A stretch of 64,000 bases of DNA from Flavobacterium cheongpyeongense (GCF_003202435.1 NZ_QJHK01000008.1:1-64000), one strand, 5' to 3'. Counted from the first letter of the stretch, positions 8,669-17,703 are shown. Numbers and translations: made by a program. Notes: generated by a model from the sequence alone, not told the origin.

Positions 8669-9738
8669 AACAAACTATTTATTGAGTCAAAGATAGTTTG
8701 CAACTCATTAGAACCACACCTATCGTTTAATGTTTTTTTATTTATAACAGAAGATTCTAAAAATAACTTAGGAAAAGCATTTTTGAAACGTCTTTCTTCA
8801 CTCTCAATATTTTGTCTAGTATCTCTATATTTCATTCCATTTTGCAAAAACTCATAATTGACCGTAAGCTGATTTCTATATAGTTCTTGTGCATCATTTG
8901 GTAAGTCATCAAATGAATCATGTCCTGAATATTTTAAAAAATTTCTTTGAGACTCAGATAAATTGAAATATACATCAATCCATTTTACACATTGAATATC
9001 ATTTTGATCAGAACTTGCTGACTTCGCATTTTTTATTTCTGATAAAACTTCGTTAGGCATGTAATTTTCCATTGCTCTTTTTTCCAGAATATGAAAATTG
9101 ACATCAATAGTTTCTAAATATTCAATGAGATTAATATAATCTTGTTTAATATTTTGATTTTCATAATCTTTATCACTATCTAAAATTACAAAAGCTTGAT
9201 AATATTTTTTTAGCTCGGCATTATTTTGAGCAGCTAAATTCTCAAATGAATTTAATCTACCTTTAATTAAATTTTTAACATTCCCACACCCACCAGCATT
9301 ATCAAATTGAATCCATCGATTTTTTACGCAATCAGTAAGGTATTTATCTTCAGTATTATCAAAATGAAATATTATTGACTTAATAAAATTCTCATCATTT
9401 TTATTGTTTTCTAATATAATCCAAAATGGTTCCTTCAGCAATACAATTGCTTCATCTAAATTAAAAATATCTTTTCTTATTTGATTTGATACCATATATT
9501 TTATCTCTGGATTATCTTCGTAAAAATATTGTTTAAATGAATCTTCTAAAAATTCTTTATCTATTGAATCCAATTTTTCAAAAAGATCTGTATTGGAAAT
9601 TAAGTCATATTCTACGTAAACCTTTGCTTTAGTATTATTAGACATAAAAGGTCTTTCAGATATAATTCCTAAAAGAAATATGATTTTTTTATAATTATCT
9701 AAAGTAAAAATATCACTCTTAATTTCTACCCACATCAT
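8665..9738 (-). CDS. Stand-alone TOPRIM-like (OLD-family) protein, second gene of the cassette
   Basis: A 357-residue protein whose central region fits a TOPRIM nuclease fold: hydrophobic strand with acidic E110 (FWIILENNKND), glycine turn GGCGN at 149-153, strand ending in DSDKD at 187-191, and LEKRAMENYM at 218-227, which matches the R/E-ENY motif seen in OLD-type and AriB-type TOPRIM proteins. These acids would bind Mg2+ for DNA or RNA cleavage. The N-terminal 100 and C-terminal 120 residues are not recognised. It overlaps the genes on both sides by four bases (ATGA), so all three should be made together. Related to, but I cannot show it is, DUF4435. TOPRIM assignment is by motif reading only. 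Confidence 0.65.
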   Translation of the reverse strand: MMWVEIKSDIFTLDNYKKIIFLLGIISERPFMSNNTKAKVYVEYDLISNTDLFEKLDSIDKEFLEDSFKQYFYEDNPEIKYMVSNQIRKDIFNLDEAIVLLKEPFWIILENNKNDENFIKSIIFHFDNTEDKYLTDCVKNRWIQFDNAGGCGNVKNLIKGRLNSFENLAAQNNAELKKYYQAFVILDSDKDYENQNIKQDYINLIEYLETIDVNFHILEKRAMENYMPNEVLSEIKNAKSASSDQNDIQCVKWIDVYFNLSESQRNFLKYSGHDSFDDLPNDAQELYRNQLTVNYEFLQNGMKYRDTRQNIESEERRFKNAFPKLFLESSVINKKTLNDRCGSNELQTIFDSINSLL

Positions 9739-10952
9739 GATTGTTTTTGAGCATTTTTAATAGCAATTAACTCGTCTAAAGATTCACTAAAAATCTTTTT
9801 CGGCCAATTTTTAACATTCCCATTACGATCAACAAAAACTTCTTCTAAAACACTTTCATTATTTTGTTCATCATAATTTATGTAATAAATTTTAATTTTT
9901 TCCTCTGTAAAAAAAGCATACTTTCCTTCAGCAATTAACCTTCGCAATCTTAAAATAAAATTTTCAGAATGAGTTTCAATCAAATAGTTTTTATTATTGT
10001 TCTCTAAGGAACTTACAAATAATTCTGCTAAATGTCCATGTGCAGAAGGATGTAAGTGCAATTCTGGCTCTTCAATAATTGTTAACATTGGCTTTTCTAC
10101 ATTCATAAAAGCTCTTGTAACTAATGGCAAAATTTGTCCCATCCCTTGTCCAACAAATTTCAAACTTACACTTGTTTTTCGTGGTATTTTTCTCTCTAAA
10201 TCAAAATAATACAAATTCCTCTTAGAATCACTACTATCAATATTTATTCCCCAGCCCTCAAAATTGTTTTTATACCAGTTTGTAATTTTAGAAAGCAATA
10301 ATTTATCGTCATTCAAAAAATCATTAACAAGTATTGAATAGGATTGTTCTCCTCTAATGCCAACTTTTTCAATAATTTTATCTTTTGGTTTTTCATACCC
10401 CTTGTTATCAGGAATTATTCTATAGGCACCTATGTAATCAAAATTAAAATTAAAATCATCTAATTTTGGGATATTAATATCTAGATTATTAATAATTTCT
10501 ATTAGCAAAATTCCTTTAAAAATACAATCTAACTCAATAGAGCTTTTAACATCTTCATAAATTCTTTTAGAAAAATTAAATTTTAATTCTAGTTCATCAT
10601 TATAATTCCAATAACTAATCATCGAAGAAAAAGTATCATTTTCTTCTTTTATTAATGTTAAACTGAATTTTAAAAATTTAGTATTATTATCTATTCTAAA
10701 TATTAAATCGCCACTTGCTGATTTTTCATAAATTAAATCTCGAATTTCAGTTCCTAATTCAATTCCTTCATTTTCCCAACGAACAGGTTCATCAAATTCT
10801 CCACTTAAACTTCCTGATATCAAAGTTGGTAACTTTGCAACAGCACTTTTTCCACTATTATTCTTCCCAATCAAAATCGTAATTGGTTTTAATTCTAGCG
10901 TTTGCTCTTCTTTAAAAAGCTTATAATTTTTAAACGATATTTTATTTATCAT
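9735..10952 (-). CDS. AAA/ABC-type ATPase with DUF3696-like C-terminus, first gene of the cassette
   Basis: A 405-residue SMC/OLD-like ATPase. Walker A is GKNNSGKS at 29-36; an ABC-like signature region is VGQGMGQILPL near 267-276; Walker B is LTIIEEPELHLHP at 290-301; the switch His is in IETHSE at 325-330. The tail GNVKNWPKKIFSES (about 378-391) fits the W-P motif of DUF3696 ATPases. Such ATPases sense invading DNA or proteins and drive partner nucleases (OLD, Gabija, PARIS, Septu). Here the nuclease part is not fused but encoded by the next gene. The ATG follows an A-rich leader. The start is supported by the usual MI-x-K-I-x-x-x-N-Y opening of this family. Confidence 0.88.
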   Translation of the reverse strand: MINKISFKNYKLFKEEQTLELKPITILIGKNNSGKSAVAKLPTLISGSLSGEFDEPVRWENEGIELGTEIRDLIYEKSASGDLIFRIDNNTKFLKFSLTLIKEENDTFSSMISYWNYNDELELKFNFSKRIYEDVKSSIELDCIFKGILLIEIINNLDINIPKLDDFNFNFDYIGAYRIIPDNKGYEKPKDKIIEKVGIRGEQSYSILVNDFLNDDKLLLSKITNWYKNNFEGWGINIDSSDSKRNLYYFDLERKIPRKTSVSLKFVGQGMGQILPLVTRAFMNVEKPMLTIIEEPELHLHPSAHGHLAELFVSSLENNNKNYLIETHSENFILRLRRLIAEGKYAFFTEEKIKIYYINYDEQNNESVLEEVFVDRNGNVKNWPKKIFSESLDELIAIKNAQKQS

Positions 10953-11028
10953 TTTGTTTGTTTTTTATTAAAGCCGGTTAGATTATATATCACATATAAT
11001 TAAAACTAGCTTATATAATTAAATTTTA

Positions 11029-11055
11029 AATTTCGTCAACACTGTTAACGAAATT
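11029..11055. promoter_or_regulatory. 12-bp imperfect palindrome upstream of the cassette
   Basis: AATTTCGTCAAC (11029-11040) and GTTAACGAAATT (11044-11055) are reverse complements with one mismatch, three bases apart. It lies 77 bases upstream of the ATPase start and 44 bases after the small ORF stop. No T run follows on either strand, so it looks more like an operator or a junction mark than a terminator. Confidence 0.35.
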
Positions 11056-11098
11056 CAAATATCAAAAGCCGCATTTATTACTTAAATTTTTATTTAAC

Positions 11099-11212
11099 CT
11101 AAATGTTTTCAATTGTATTCTGACTTTTTTTATAATTTTTAATTAAGACATAAGTGATTGCAAAACTTACAATAAACACTAATGCTGCATAAATTAATTT
11201 CTTCTTTTCCAT
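11099..11212 (-). CDS. 37-residue single-pass membrane protein between parE and the cassette
   Basis: A short ORF starting three bases after the parE stop codon, reading MEKKKLIYAALVFIVSFAIT and ending ENI. Three lysines precede one hydrophobic helix (about residues 6-24), then a basic tail, which predicts an inner-membrane peptide with the C-terminus outside or in by charge only. The tight spacing to parE argues for co-translation. It is too small for family assignment. I infer that it is an old member of the parE-parC transcription unit and that the cassette was inserted after it. Confidence 0.6.
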   Translation of the reverse strand: MEKKKLIYAALVFIVSFAITYVLIKNYKKSQNTIENI

Positions 11213-11215
11213 TTT

Positions 11216-13084
11216 TTATATTTCTTCCAGTTCGTCAATTTCCACCTTCAGATTCTTGATAATAAAATCTTGTCTGTCTGGTGTATTTTTCCCCATATAA
11301 AAAGACAACAATTGCTCAATCGAGGTATTTTTATCCATCATAATGGGGTCAAGGCGAATGGTATCTCCAATGAAATTTTTAAACTCATCCGGAGAAATTT
11401 CTCCTAAACCTTTAAATCGCGTGATTTCCGGCTTTGGCTTTAGCTTTTCGATGGCATCTTTTCTTTCTTCTTCCGAATAACAGTAAATGGTTTCTTTCTT
11501 GTTTCGAACCCTGAAAAGCGGTGTTTGTAAAATATACAAATGTCCTTCTTTGATCAATTCCGGAAAAAACTGAAGGAAAAATGTAATCAATAACAAACGA
11601 ATGTGCATACCGTCGACATCGGCATCGGTTGCGATTACGATATTGTTGTATCTCAATTTTTCTAATCCGTCTTCGATATCTAATGCAGCTTGCAGTAAAT
11701 TGAATTCTTCGTTTTCATACACAATTTTTTTTGTCATTCCGTAGGAATTCAAAGGTTTACCACGCAAACTAAAAACGGCTTGAGTATTTACGTCACGCGA
11801 TTTTGTGATTGATCCGGAAGCGGAGTCTCCCTCAGTAATAAAAAGCGTACTTTCTAAGTTTCTTGGGTTTTTTGTATCCGGAAGATGTGCGCGGCAGTCT
11901 CTTAGTTTTTTATTGTGAAGATTGGCTTTCTTAGCACGATCTGTAGCCAATTTTCTAATTCCGGATAATTCTTTACGCTCTCTTTCGGCTTGCAATATTT
12001 TACGTAACAAGGCTTCGGCAGTCGGCGGATTTTTATGTAAATAATTGTCTAATTTGGTTTTGATAAAATCGTTTACAAAAGTACGAACAGAAACCGGTTG
12101 TGTTCCGTCATCAGAACCCATGTCGGTTGAACCTAATTTGGTTTTGGTCTGAGACTCAAAAACCGGTTCCATCACCTTAATACTAATCGCACTTACGATT
12201 GATTTACGTACATCAGATGCTTCAAAGTTTTTGTTGTAAAATTCCCGAATGGTTTTTACAATTGCTTCTCTGTAAGCGGCTAAGTGCGTTCCTCCTTGTG
12301 TGGTGTTCTGACCGTTTACAAAAGAGTGGTATTCTTCGCTGTATTGTGTTTTACTGTGCGTTAAAGCAATTTCGATATCATGATCTTTCAAATGAATGAT
12401 TGGATATTCTAAATCTTCTTCGTTAATGGTTTCTTCTAATAAATCTCTAAGGCCATTCTCAGAAATATATTTTTCGCCGTTAAAAATAATCGTCAGACCA
12501 TTGTTTAGATAACAATAGTTTTTGACCATTTTGATGACATATTCTAAACGGAATTTATAATTTTTGAAAATAGTTTCGTCTGGAGTAAATGTAACTTTCG
12601 TCCCTTTTCGTTTGGTAGTGTCAATAACATCTTCTTCCTGAACCAGATTTCCGGCAGAGAATTCAGCTGCTTTTTGTTTGTCGTCACGAACAGATTCTAC
12701 ACGGAAATAGTCTGACAAAGCATTTACAGCTTTTGTTCCGACTCCGTTTAAACCAACCGATTTCTGGAAAGCTTTAGAATCGTACTTTCCGCCTGTATTC
12801 ATTTTGGAAACTACGTCAACTACTTTTCCTAACGGAATTCCACGTCCGTAGTCACGTACTGAAACTGTTTTGTCCTTGATTGTTACTTCAATAGTTTTTC
12901 CGGCACCCATAACGAATTCATCGATACAGTTGTCCAGAACTTCTTTTAAAAGAATATAAATACCATCATCCGGTGATGATCCGTCCCCTAATTTTCCGAT
13001 GTACATACCCGGACGCATACGAATATGTTCCTTCCAATCGAGTGAACGAATGTTATCTTCGTTGTATTGATTTTGCTCTAGCAT
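11216..13084 (-). CDS. parE: DNA topoisomerase IV subunit B
   Basis: A 622-residue ATPase subunit of the type IIA topoisomerase that pairs with ParC. The N-terminal GHKL domain has the ATP-site acid in [16 protein letters not shown] and [13 protein letters not shown]; the TOPRIM domain starts with [11 protein letters not shown] and has the DADVDG metal-binding triad; the C-terminal PPIEGD-like end is replaced by the usual Bacteroidetes version. Length matches ParE rather than longer GyrB forms with inserts. It is the first gene of a same-direction run: parE, small membrane ORF, three-gene cassette, parC. In related genomes parE and parC are normally close together. Confidence 0.93.
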   Translation of the reverse strand: MLEQNQYNEDNIRSLDWKEHIRMRPGMYIGKLGDGSSPDDGIYILLKEVLDNCIDEFVMGAGKTIEVTIKDKTVSVRDYGRGIPLGKVVDVVSKMNTGGKYDSKAFQKSVGLNGVGTKAVNALSDYFRVESVRDDKQKAAEFSAGNLVQEEDVIDTTKRKGTKVTFTPDETIFKNYKFRLEYVIKMVKNYCYLNNGLTIIFNGEKYISENGLRDLLEETINEEDLEYPIIHLKDHDIEIALTHSKTQYSEEYHSFVNGQNTTQGGTHLAAYREAIVKTIREFYNKNFEASDVRKSIVSAISIKVMEPVFESQTKTKLGSTDMGSDDGTQPVSVRTFVNDFIKTKLDNYLHKNPPTAEALLRKILQAERERKELSGIRKLATDRAKKANLHNKKLRDCRAHLPDTKNPRNLESTLFITEGDSASGSITKSRDVNTQAVFSLRGKPLNSYGMTKKIVYENEEFNLLQAALDIEDGLEKLRYNNIVIATDADVDGMHIRLLLITFFLQFFPELIKEGHLYILQTPLFRVRNKKETIYCYSEEERKDAIEKLKPKPEITRFKGLGEISPDEFKNFIGDTIRLDPIMMDKNTSIEQLLSFYMGKNTPDRQDFIIKNLKVEIDELEEI

Positions 13085-13243
13085 AAATGAATTAAGGATT
13101 TTTGGCTAATGTACCATTTCTGGGTAAAAAATGAAAGCGTATTCTTTTTTTGTTATGAATAATAACAGTTTAAAAGCGATTTAAATTGATTTTAAAATAA
13201 TACGACGGCTAAAAATATAAAAAATCAGTTATTTTACAAAAAA

Positions 13244-14422
13244 TTAAGATTTAATTCCGAGCACTTGTTTCGCCAGAGCAATCATTTCGGGAGTTCCTGT
13301 GTTTTTGTTTTTTTCGTCAGAAAGTTTCACAACACCCTGCCAATGGGTGTTATCGAGTTTTGTATCAGTTAATTTAATCACCATATTCATTGCAGGGAGG
13401 CCTACATCGTTTGTGAAATTTGTTCCAATTCCGAAAGACATTTTGATTTTGTCTTTACAGAAATCGGCTATGATTTTAACTTTATCATAATTGAGGGAAT
13501 CAGAGAAAACAATCGCTTTTGATTTTGGATCAATTCCCATTTTGGTGTAATGTGAAATTACTTTTTGCGCGAACTCTATCGGATCACCGCTGTCGTGCCG
13601 AACACCATCAAAGAGTTTGGAGTATTTTTTATCAAACTGGCTAAAAAATATATTTGCAGTATATGTGTCTGTAAGCGCAATTCCTAGATCGCCTCCGTAA
13701 ACTTGTGTCCAATGTTCCAGACTCATCGAATTGGCCATTTTAAAACCGTATTGGGCGGCATGAAACATAAACCATTCGTGTGCATGTGTCCCTAAAGGTC
13801 TTCTGTTATTGATCATCGCAAGATGTACATTGCTGGTTCCTAAAAAACTCTGTCTGCCAAAAGTTTGTAAAGTTTCTATTGCCAAATCATGAACATCGTA
13901 AGAATGACGGCGTCTGGTGCCAAATTCTAAAATAGAAACTCCCAGTTTATTATAATTATCAATTTTGCTTTTGGTTCGTTCTTTTATAGCTTCATCATTC
14001 AGACGGATTAAATGATTGGATTTATAGAAAAGCTCTGAAATTAAAGCCATCAAGGGCACTTCCCATAAAATAGTACGATACCAATATCCTTCGATTATCA
14101 CTTTGATTTCTGAGCCTTCCTGGGTAATTTGAACTTCTGACGGATCGTAACTATAGCCCTGCAGAAAATCTAAATAAGTAGGATCAAGATAATGACAGTA
14201 GTGTGATAAATAATTCTTTTCATCTTTGGTGAGTTTCAGATCTGCCATCACGTCCACTGATTTTCGAAGTAAATCTGCAAAGCCTTGCGGAAAAATGTGT
14301 TTGCCACGATTGATAAAAGCATAACGAACTTTTGCTTTTGGAAAAAGCTTGATTACGGCATGCTGCATTGTAAATTTATAGAAATCATTATCTAAGATCG
14401 ATTTTAGAAAAATTGTTTCCAT
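13244..14422 (-). CDS. pncB: Nicotinate phosphoribosyltransferase
   Basis: A 392-residue cytoplasmic enzyme that joins nicotinate and PRPP to give nicotinate mononucleotide, the first step of NAD salvage. Recognised by the N-terminal ILDNDFYKFTMQ, the segment FGTRRRHSYDVHD near residue 165 with the regulatory phospho-His candidate, HEWFMFHAAQYG, the phosphoribosyl-binding part DSGDPIEFAQK and FGIGTNFTND near the C-terminus. Length is that of the bacterial PncB type. It stands as its own unit between parE and the transglutaminase gene. Confidence 0.95.
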   Translation of the reverse strand: METIFLKSILDNDFYKFTMQHAVIKLFPKAKVRYAFINRGKHIFPQGFADLLRKSVDVMADLKLTKDEKNYLSHYCHYLDPTYLDFLQGYSYDPSEVQITQEGSEIKVIIEGYWYRTILWEVPLMALISELFYKSNHLIRLNDEAIKERTKSKIDNYNKLGVSILEFGTRRRHSYDVHDLAIETLQTFGRQSFLGTSNVHLAMINNRRPLGTHAHEWFMFHAAQYGFKMANSMSLEHWTQVYGGDLGIALTDTYTANIFFSQFDKKYSKLFDGVRHDSGDPIEFAQKVISHYTKMGIDPKSKAIVFSDSLNYDKVKIIADFCKDKIKMSFGIGTNFTNDVGLPAMNMVIKLTDTKLDNTHWQGVVKLSDEKNKNTGTPEMIALAKQVLGIKS

Positions 14423-14508
14423 AATTCAGGCTGTTAATGTTTTATCAGTAATTGCTAAGTTACGCTAATTACGTAAAATAAGAAAGAGATATAGTTAGCG
14501 ATTAATAA

Positions 14509-15486
14509 CTACTTAGAAATTACTTTAAAAGAAACAATGCTATACGTATCCAGATAAAATGTGAGATAATCCCCAATAGTATTATCAAAAACAACCTGAA
14601 ATTCCAAACCGCCTCTTTTTTCTTTTGAGTTCACAATTCGAACAGGCTGATTTTTTTTATTCACGTAATAAAACGGATCGGATTTTGAAATGTTTTTAAT
14701 CACAAAAGTTATCTTATCACCTTTATTGGCCTCAAGTATTCCGGATTCAGGAGTTATGATTTTATAGTCACCTGAAATTGCTTTGTTGTAAATTAAAGGG
14801 CCATTTAGAAATTCGTTCTTATTTAATTTTTTACCAAGAAAAGTACCTGAATCAGGAAAATGTTTGGCAAAAAAGTAATCTGGTTCTGTGTCAAAATACA
14901 GAGGGTCAAAATCTTTTACCATTTTGCCTTTGTTGTTGTCATAATAGCCTTGTCCCCAGGTCACATCGATTAAACGCCATTTTTTATCAATTAAAGCGAT
15001 GTTCCATGCGTGATTTGAACTGGTATTTTTTCGGCCAATATCGATCAGTCTTGTCTTTGAATCACCTTTGACAACTTCCGATTTAATTCCAACTAATGAA
15101 CTTAAATGCTGAAATAAAAGGGTAAACCCTTCACAAACTGCTTTTTCAGATTTGAAAGCCTTTTGAAGTATTTGGGTATTAAATTCTTGTATTTTTCGTT
15201 GTTTTTCATCTTCCGTCCGATAAGAAAAACCCTGTGTTTTTGACGGATTTAAATACGCATTAAAATCATATTCTATATTAAAAGCTATCCAGCTATAAAT
15301 AGCTCTTGCTTTGTCATAATCAGATTTAAAATCTTTTTCAATTCTTTTTGCTAACTCTTTAGTACTATCAAAGTTGGGGTATTTCAAAACGATATTATCA
15401 ACAGCATTATATCTTTGAGAGTAGGATGTATGCAGGCAAATGACATTAAAAAAAATAAATGCAAAAATGAATTCTTTAATTTTCAT
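14509..15486 (-). CDS. Exported transglutaminase-like cysteine protease-fold protein
   Basis: A 325-residue protein with an N-terminal signal peptide (IKEFIFAFIFFNVICLH, cleavage near TSYSQ). The transglutaminase-like core has the catalytic triad in order: Cys in KAVCEGFTLLFQHL, His in SSNHAWNIALI and Asp in WRLIDVTWGQG, as in peptide-processing members of the fold. The C-terminal 90 residues form a beta-rich domain. Its ATG overlaps the stop of the upstream flavin reductase gene by one base (TAATG), so the two are translated together. Substrate unknown; likely a periplasmic peptide or protein. Confidence 0.82.
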   Translation of the reverse strand: MKIKEFIFAFIFFNVICLHTSYSQRYNAVDNIVLKYPNFDSTKELAKRIEKDFKSDYDKARAIYSWIAFNIEYDFNAYLNPSKTQGFSYRTEDEKQRKIQEFNTQILQKAFKSEKAVCEGFTLLFQHLSSLVGIKSEVVKGDSKTRLIDIGRKNTSSNHAWNIALIDKKWRLIDVTWGQGYYDNNKGKMVKDFDPLYFDTEPDYFFAKHFPDSGTFLGKKLNKNEFLNGPLIYNKAISGDYKIITPESGILEANKGDKITFVIKNISKSDPFYYVNKKNQPVRIVNSKEKRGGLEFQVVFDNTIGDYLTFYLDTYSIVSFKVISK

Positions 15487-16013
15487 TAATTAAAACTGTT
15501 TTTCACAATTGTTTTTAGTTCATTATCGAATTCGGGATTTGAGATTTTATTTTTTTCCAAATCAAAATTAGTATTAAAAGAGGGTAATGAAAACAATCCT
15601 TTTACCTGAGCACCATATCTTGGGAAAGCAGTTTTTGCAATTTCCAAAACCGAAGCGCCACCTCTTGCTCCGGGCGAAGTTGCCATCAAAAGCATTGGTT
15701 TTTGCTGGAAAACATCTTTAAGGATTCTGGAACTCCAATCGAATACATTTTTAAAAGCAACAGAATAATTTCCATTATTTTCAGCTAGCGAAACAACAAG
15801 AATATCGGCACTTTCTATTTTTTTTAGAAATGATTTTGCAAGTTCGTGCTGGCCAATCTCTTTTTCTAAATCAACGCTGAATAAAGGCATGGCAAAATCA
15901 TTCAAATCTAAAATTTCTATTTCGGCATTTTCAAATTGTTTTGCTGCATAAGTTGCTAAGCGCTTATTGATAGATTGTTGGCTGTTACTTCCTGCAAAGG
16001 CTATAATTTTCAT
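15486..16013 (-). CDS. NADPH-dependent FMN reductase-like flavoprotein
   Basis: A 175-residue flavodoxin-fold protein. The phosphate-binding loop is AGSNSQQSINKRLA near the N-terminus, followed by DLNDFAMPLFSVDLE and the flavin-contact segments VVSLAENNGNYSVAFKNVFDW and SPGARGGASVL. Such enzymes reduce FMN, quinones, azo dyes or metal ions using NAD(P)H in the cytoplasm. It is co-directional and one-base overlapping with the transglutaminase gene downstream, though no functional link is obvious. Confidence 0.88.
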   Translation of the reverse strand: MKIIAFAGSNSQQSINKRLATYAAKQFENAEIEILDLNDFAMPLFSVDLEKEIGQHELAKSFLKKIESADILVVSLAENNGNYSVAFKNVFDWSSRILKDVFQQKPMLLMATSPGARGGASVLEIAKTAFPRYGAQVKGLFSLPSFNTNFDLEKNKISNPEFDNELKTIVKNSFN

Positions 16014-16095
16014 GGTTTTATTTTTTATTAAAAGTACTAAAAATTGAATGATAATTTAAAACGCAGAAAATTGAAATAAATTTTAGTGAAAAAGA

Positions 16096-16128
16096 AAGTC
16101 CAAAAAAGATCGATTCTTTTCTGGACTT
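16096..16128 (-). terminator. Intrinsic terminator after the 485-residue gene
   Basis: AAGTCCAAAAAAGA (16096-16109) pairs with TCTTTTCTGGACTT (16115-16128) with one mismatch. A T-rich stretch follows on the minus strand. Confidence 0.6.
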
Positions 16129-16154
16129 AATAATTCGAATTAATAAAATTTGAT

Positions 16155-17612
16155 TTAATTCTTTTCTAATGCCTTTTGTGGATGATACCCAAAAAGATGA
16201 TGTTCTTTTATGATTTCAGCGACTCCCGATGGAAGCATAGGTTCCCATCCTGATATTCCCTGACTAATCATTTTTAATACCTCCCGGGAGAATACATTTA
16301 AAATATCAGGATTATAGTCTACAATATCAACTACTTTTCCGTTGAATTTAAAGAATTTATACAATTCTTTCGTTCTAGGATGTACTTTTAGGTTTTCAGA
16401 AGTAATAATTTCGCCATCTTCACCAAGCATTGGGTATAAAAATACTTTCATGTCGCGGTAGAATAATTTTCCGAAGGCTTCAAGGATTCCTCCGCTTAAA
16501 TGGCGGTAATATTTCTCATCAAAAATATCAACTAAATTATTGACACCCATTGCAAGTCCCATACGGGCTTTGGTATAATTAGCAAAATATTCCACCACTT
16601 TATAATATTCCTGAAAATTAGAAATCATAACAGTTTGTCCTAATGAGCAAAGCAATTCGGCTCTGTCCATAAAATCACGTTCATCAATTTCACCATCAGA
16701 GCGTAAATTAGAAAGTGTGATTTCAAAAATAACAAGTGTATTTTCTTTTTCTACCTTACTTTCATCAAGAAACATTTTTAATGCTTTTTCATACATATCC
16801 AGATTTACATTTGTAACCGGGCGAAAACTTCCTCTAAAGGCAAGAAGGTTCTTTTTGTATAAAATAGCTGCCGGCAAAATGTTTTTTCCTTCCGGATTAA
16901 ACATTACAGCATCGGTCATGCCGTTTTTTACCAATTGTAAACTCATTAAACGGTTGTCAACATCTGCAAAACGCGGCCCTGAGAAATTAATGGTGTCTAT
17001 TTCGAGCTGATCTTTATCAAGGTGATCGTATAGATAACGAAGCAATCGTTTTGGATCATTGTATTTGTAGAAAGCACCGTAAATCAGGTTAACACCTAAG
17101 ATTCCTAATGTTTCCTGTTGTAATCTAGCATCAGTTTCTTTAAAACGAATGTGCAGGATAATTTCGTTATAAGCTTCGTCTGGTTCAATCTGGTATCGGA
17201 TTCCAACCCAGCCATGTCCTTTAAATTGTTTGGCAAAATCTATAGTGGCCACAGTATTAGCATAACTAAAAAAGAGCTTGTTTGGGTGTTTTTCTCTGCT
17301 CAAACGTTCTTCAATCAGTTCTCCTTCAAAGGTTAACATTTTTTTGAGTCGATTTTCTGTCACATAGCGCCCATCGCTTTCAGTTCCGTAAACAGCATCA
17401 CTAAAATCCTTATCGTAGGCAGACATTGCTTTTGCAATTGTTCCTGATGAACCGCCGGATCTGAAAAAATGCCTCACTGTTTCTTGTCCAGCGCCAATTT
17501 CTGCAAAAGTTCCGTAAATATTCTCGTTTAAATTAATGCGTAGTGCTTTGTCTTTTATAGAAGGAATCTGAGCGATGACCTTGTCACCTTTGAGTTTTAT
17601 TTCTGTACCCAT
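16155..17612 (-). CDS. Conserved protein of unknown function, 485 residues
   Basis: I do not recognise the family. The protein has no signal peptide or membrane helix, is well balanced in charge and looks like a soluble globular enzyme. Notable segments are FFRSGGSSGTIAKAMSAYDK near residues 49-68, which could be a glycine-rich phosphate-binding loop, NKLFFSYANTVATIDFAKQ near 112-130, and FNPEGKNILPAAILYKKNLL near 238-257. It is transcribed alone, with a terminator behind it and a promoter-like TAACTTTG in front, divergent from the MBL-fold gene. Some database entries for Bacteroidetes homologues may carry unsupported enzyme names; I make no functional claim. Confidence 0.75.
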   Translation of the reverse strand: MGTEIKLKGDKVIAQIPSIKDKALRINLNENIYGTFAEIGAGQETVRHFFRSGGSSGTIAKAMSAYDKDFSDAVYGTESDGRYVTENRLKKMLTFEGELIEERLSREKHPNKLFFSYANTVATIDFAKQFKGHGWVGIRYQIEPDEAYNEIILHIRFKETDARLQQETLGILGVNLIYGAFYKYNDPKRLLRYLYDHLDKDQLEIDTINFSGPRFADVDNRLMSLQLVKNGMTDAVMFNPEGKNILPAAILYKKNLLAFRGSFRPVTNVNLDMYEKALKMFLDESKVEKENTLVIFEITLSNLRSDGEIDERDFMDRAELLCSLGQTVMISNFQEYYKVVEYFANYTKARMGLAMGVNNLVDIFDEKYYRHLSGGILEAFGKLFYRDMKVFLYPMLGEDGEIITSENLKVHPRTKELYKFFKFNGKVVDIVDYNPDILNVFSREVLKMISQGISGWEPMLPSGVAEIIKEHHLFGYHPQKALEKN

Positions 17613-17634
17613 TTTATTTTAAATAGATTTGTTA

Positions 17635-17642
17635 CAAAGTTA
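17635..17642 (-). promoter_or_regulatory. Possible -7 box for the 485-residue gene
   Basis: On the minus strand the sequence reads TAACTTTG, an exact TAnnTTTG match, 22 bases ahead of the ATG at 17612. The -33 position reads TTTC rather than TTTG. Confidence 0.35.
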
Positions 17643-17677
17643 GTAAATTAGCGTTCTAATGAAAGAGAAATAATCCC

Positions 17678-17685
17678 TATTTTTG
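17678..17685 (+). promoter_or_regulatory. Possible -7 box for the MBL-fold gene
   Basis: TATTTTTG matches TAnnTTTG and lies 18 bases before the TTG start at 17704. No good TTTG was found at -33. With the box at 17635 it forms a divergent pair. Confidence 0.3.
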
Positions 17686-17703
17686 TAAAAAAAACAAGTT
17701 CAA

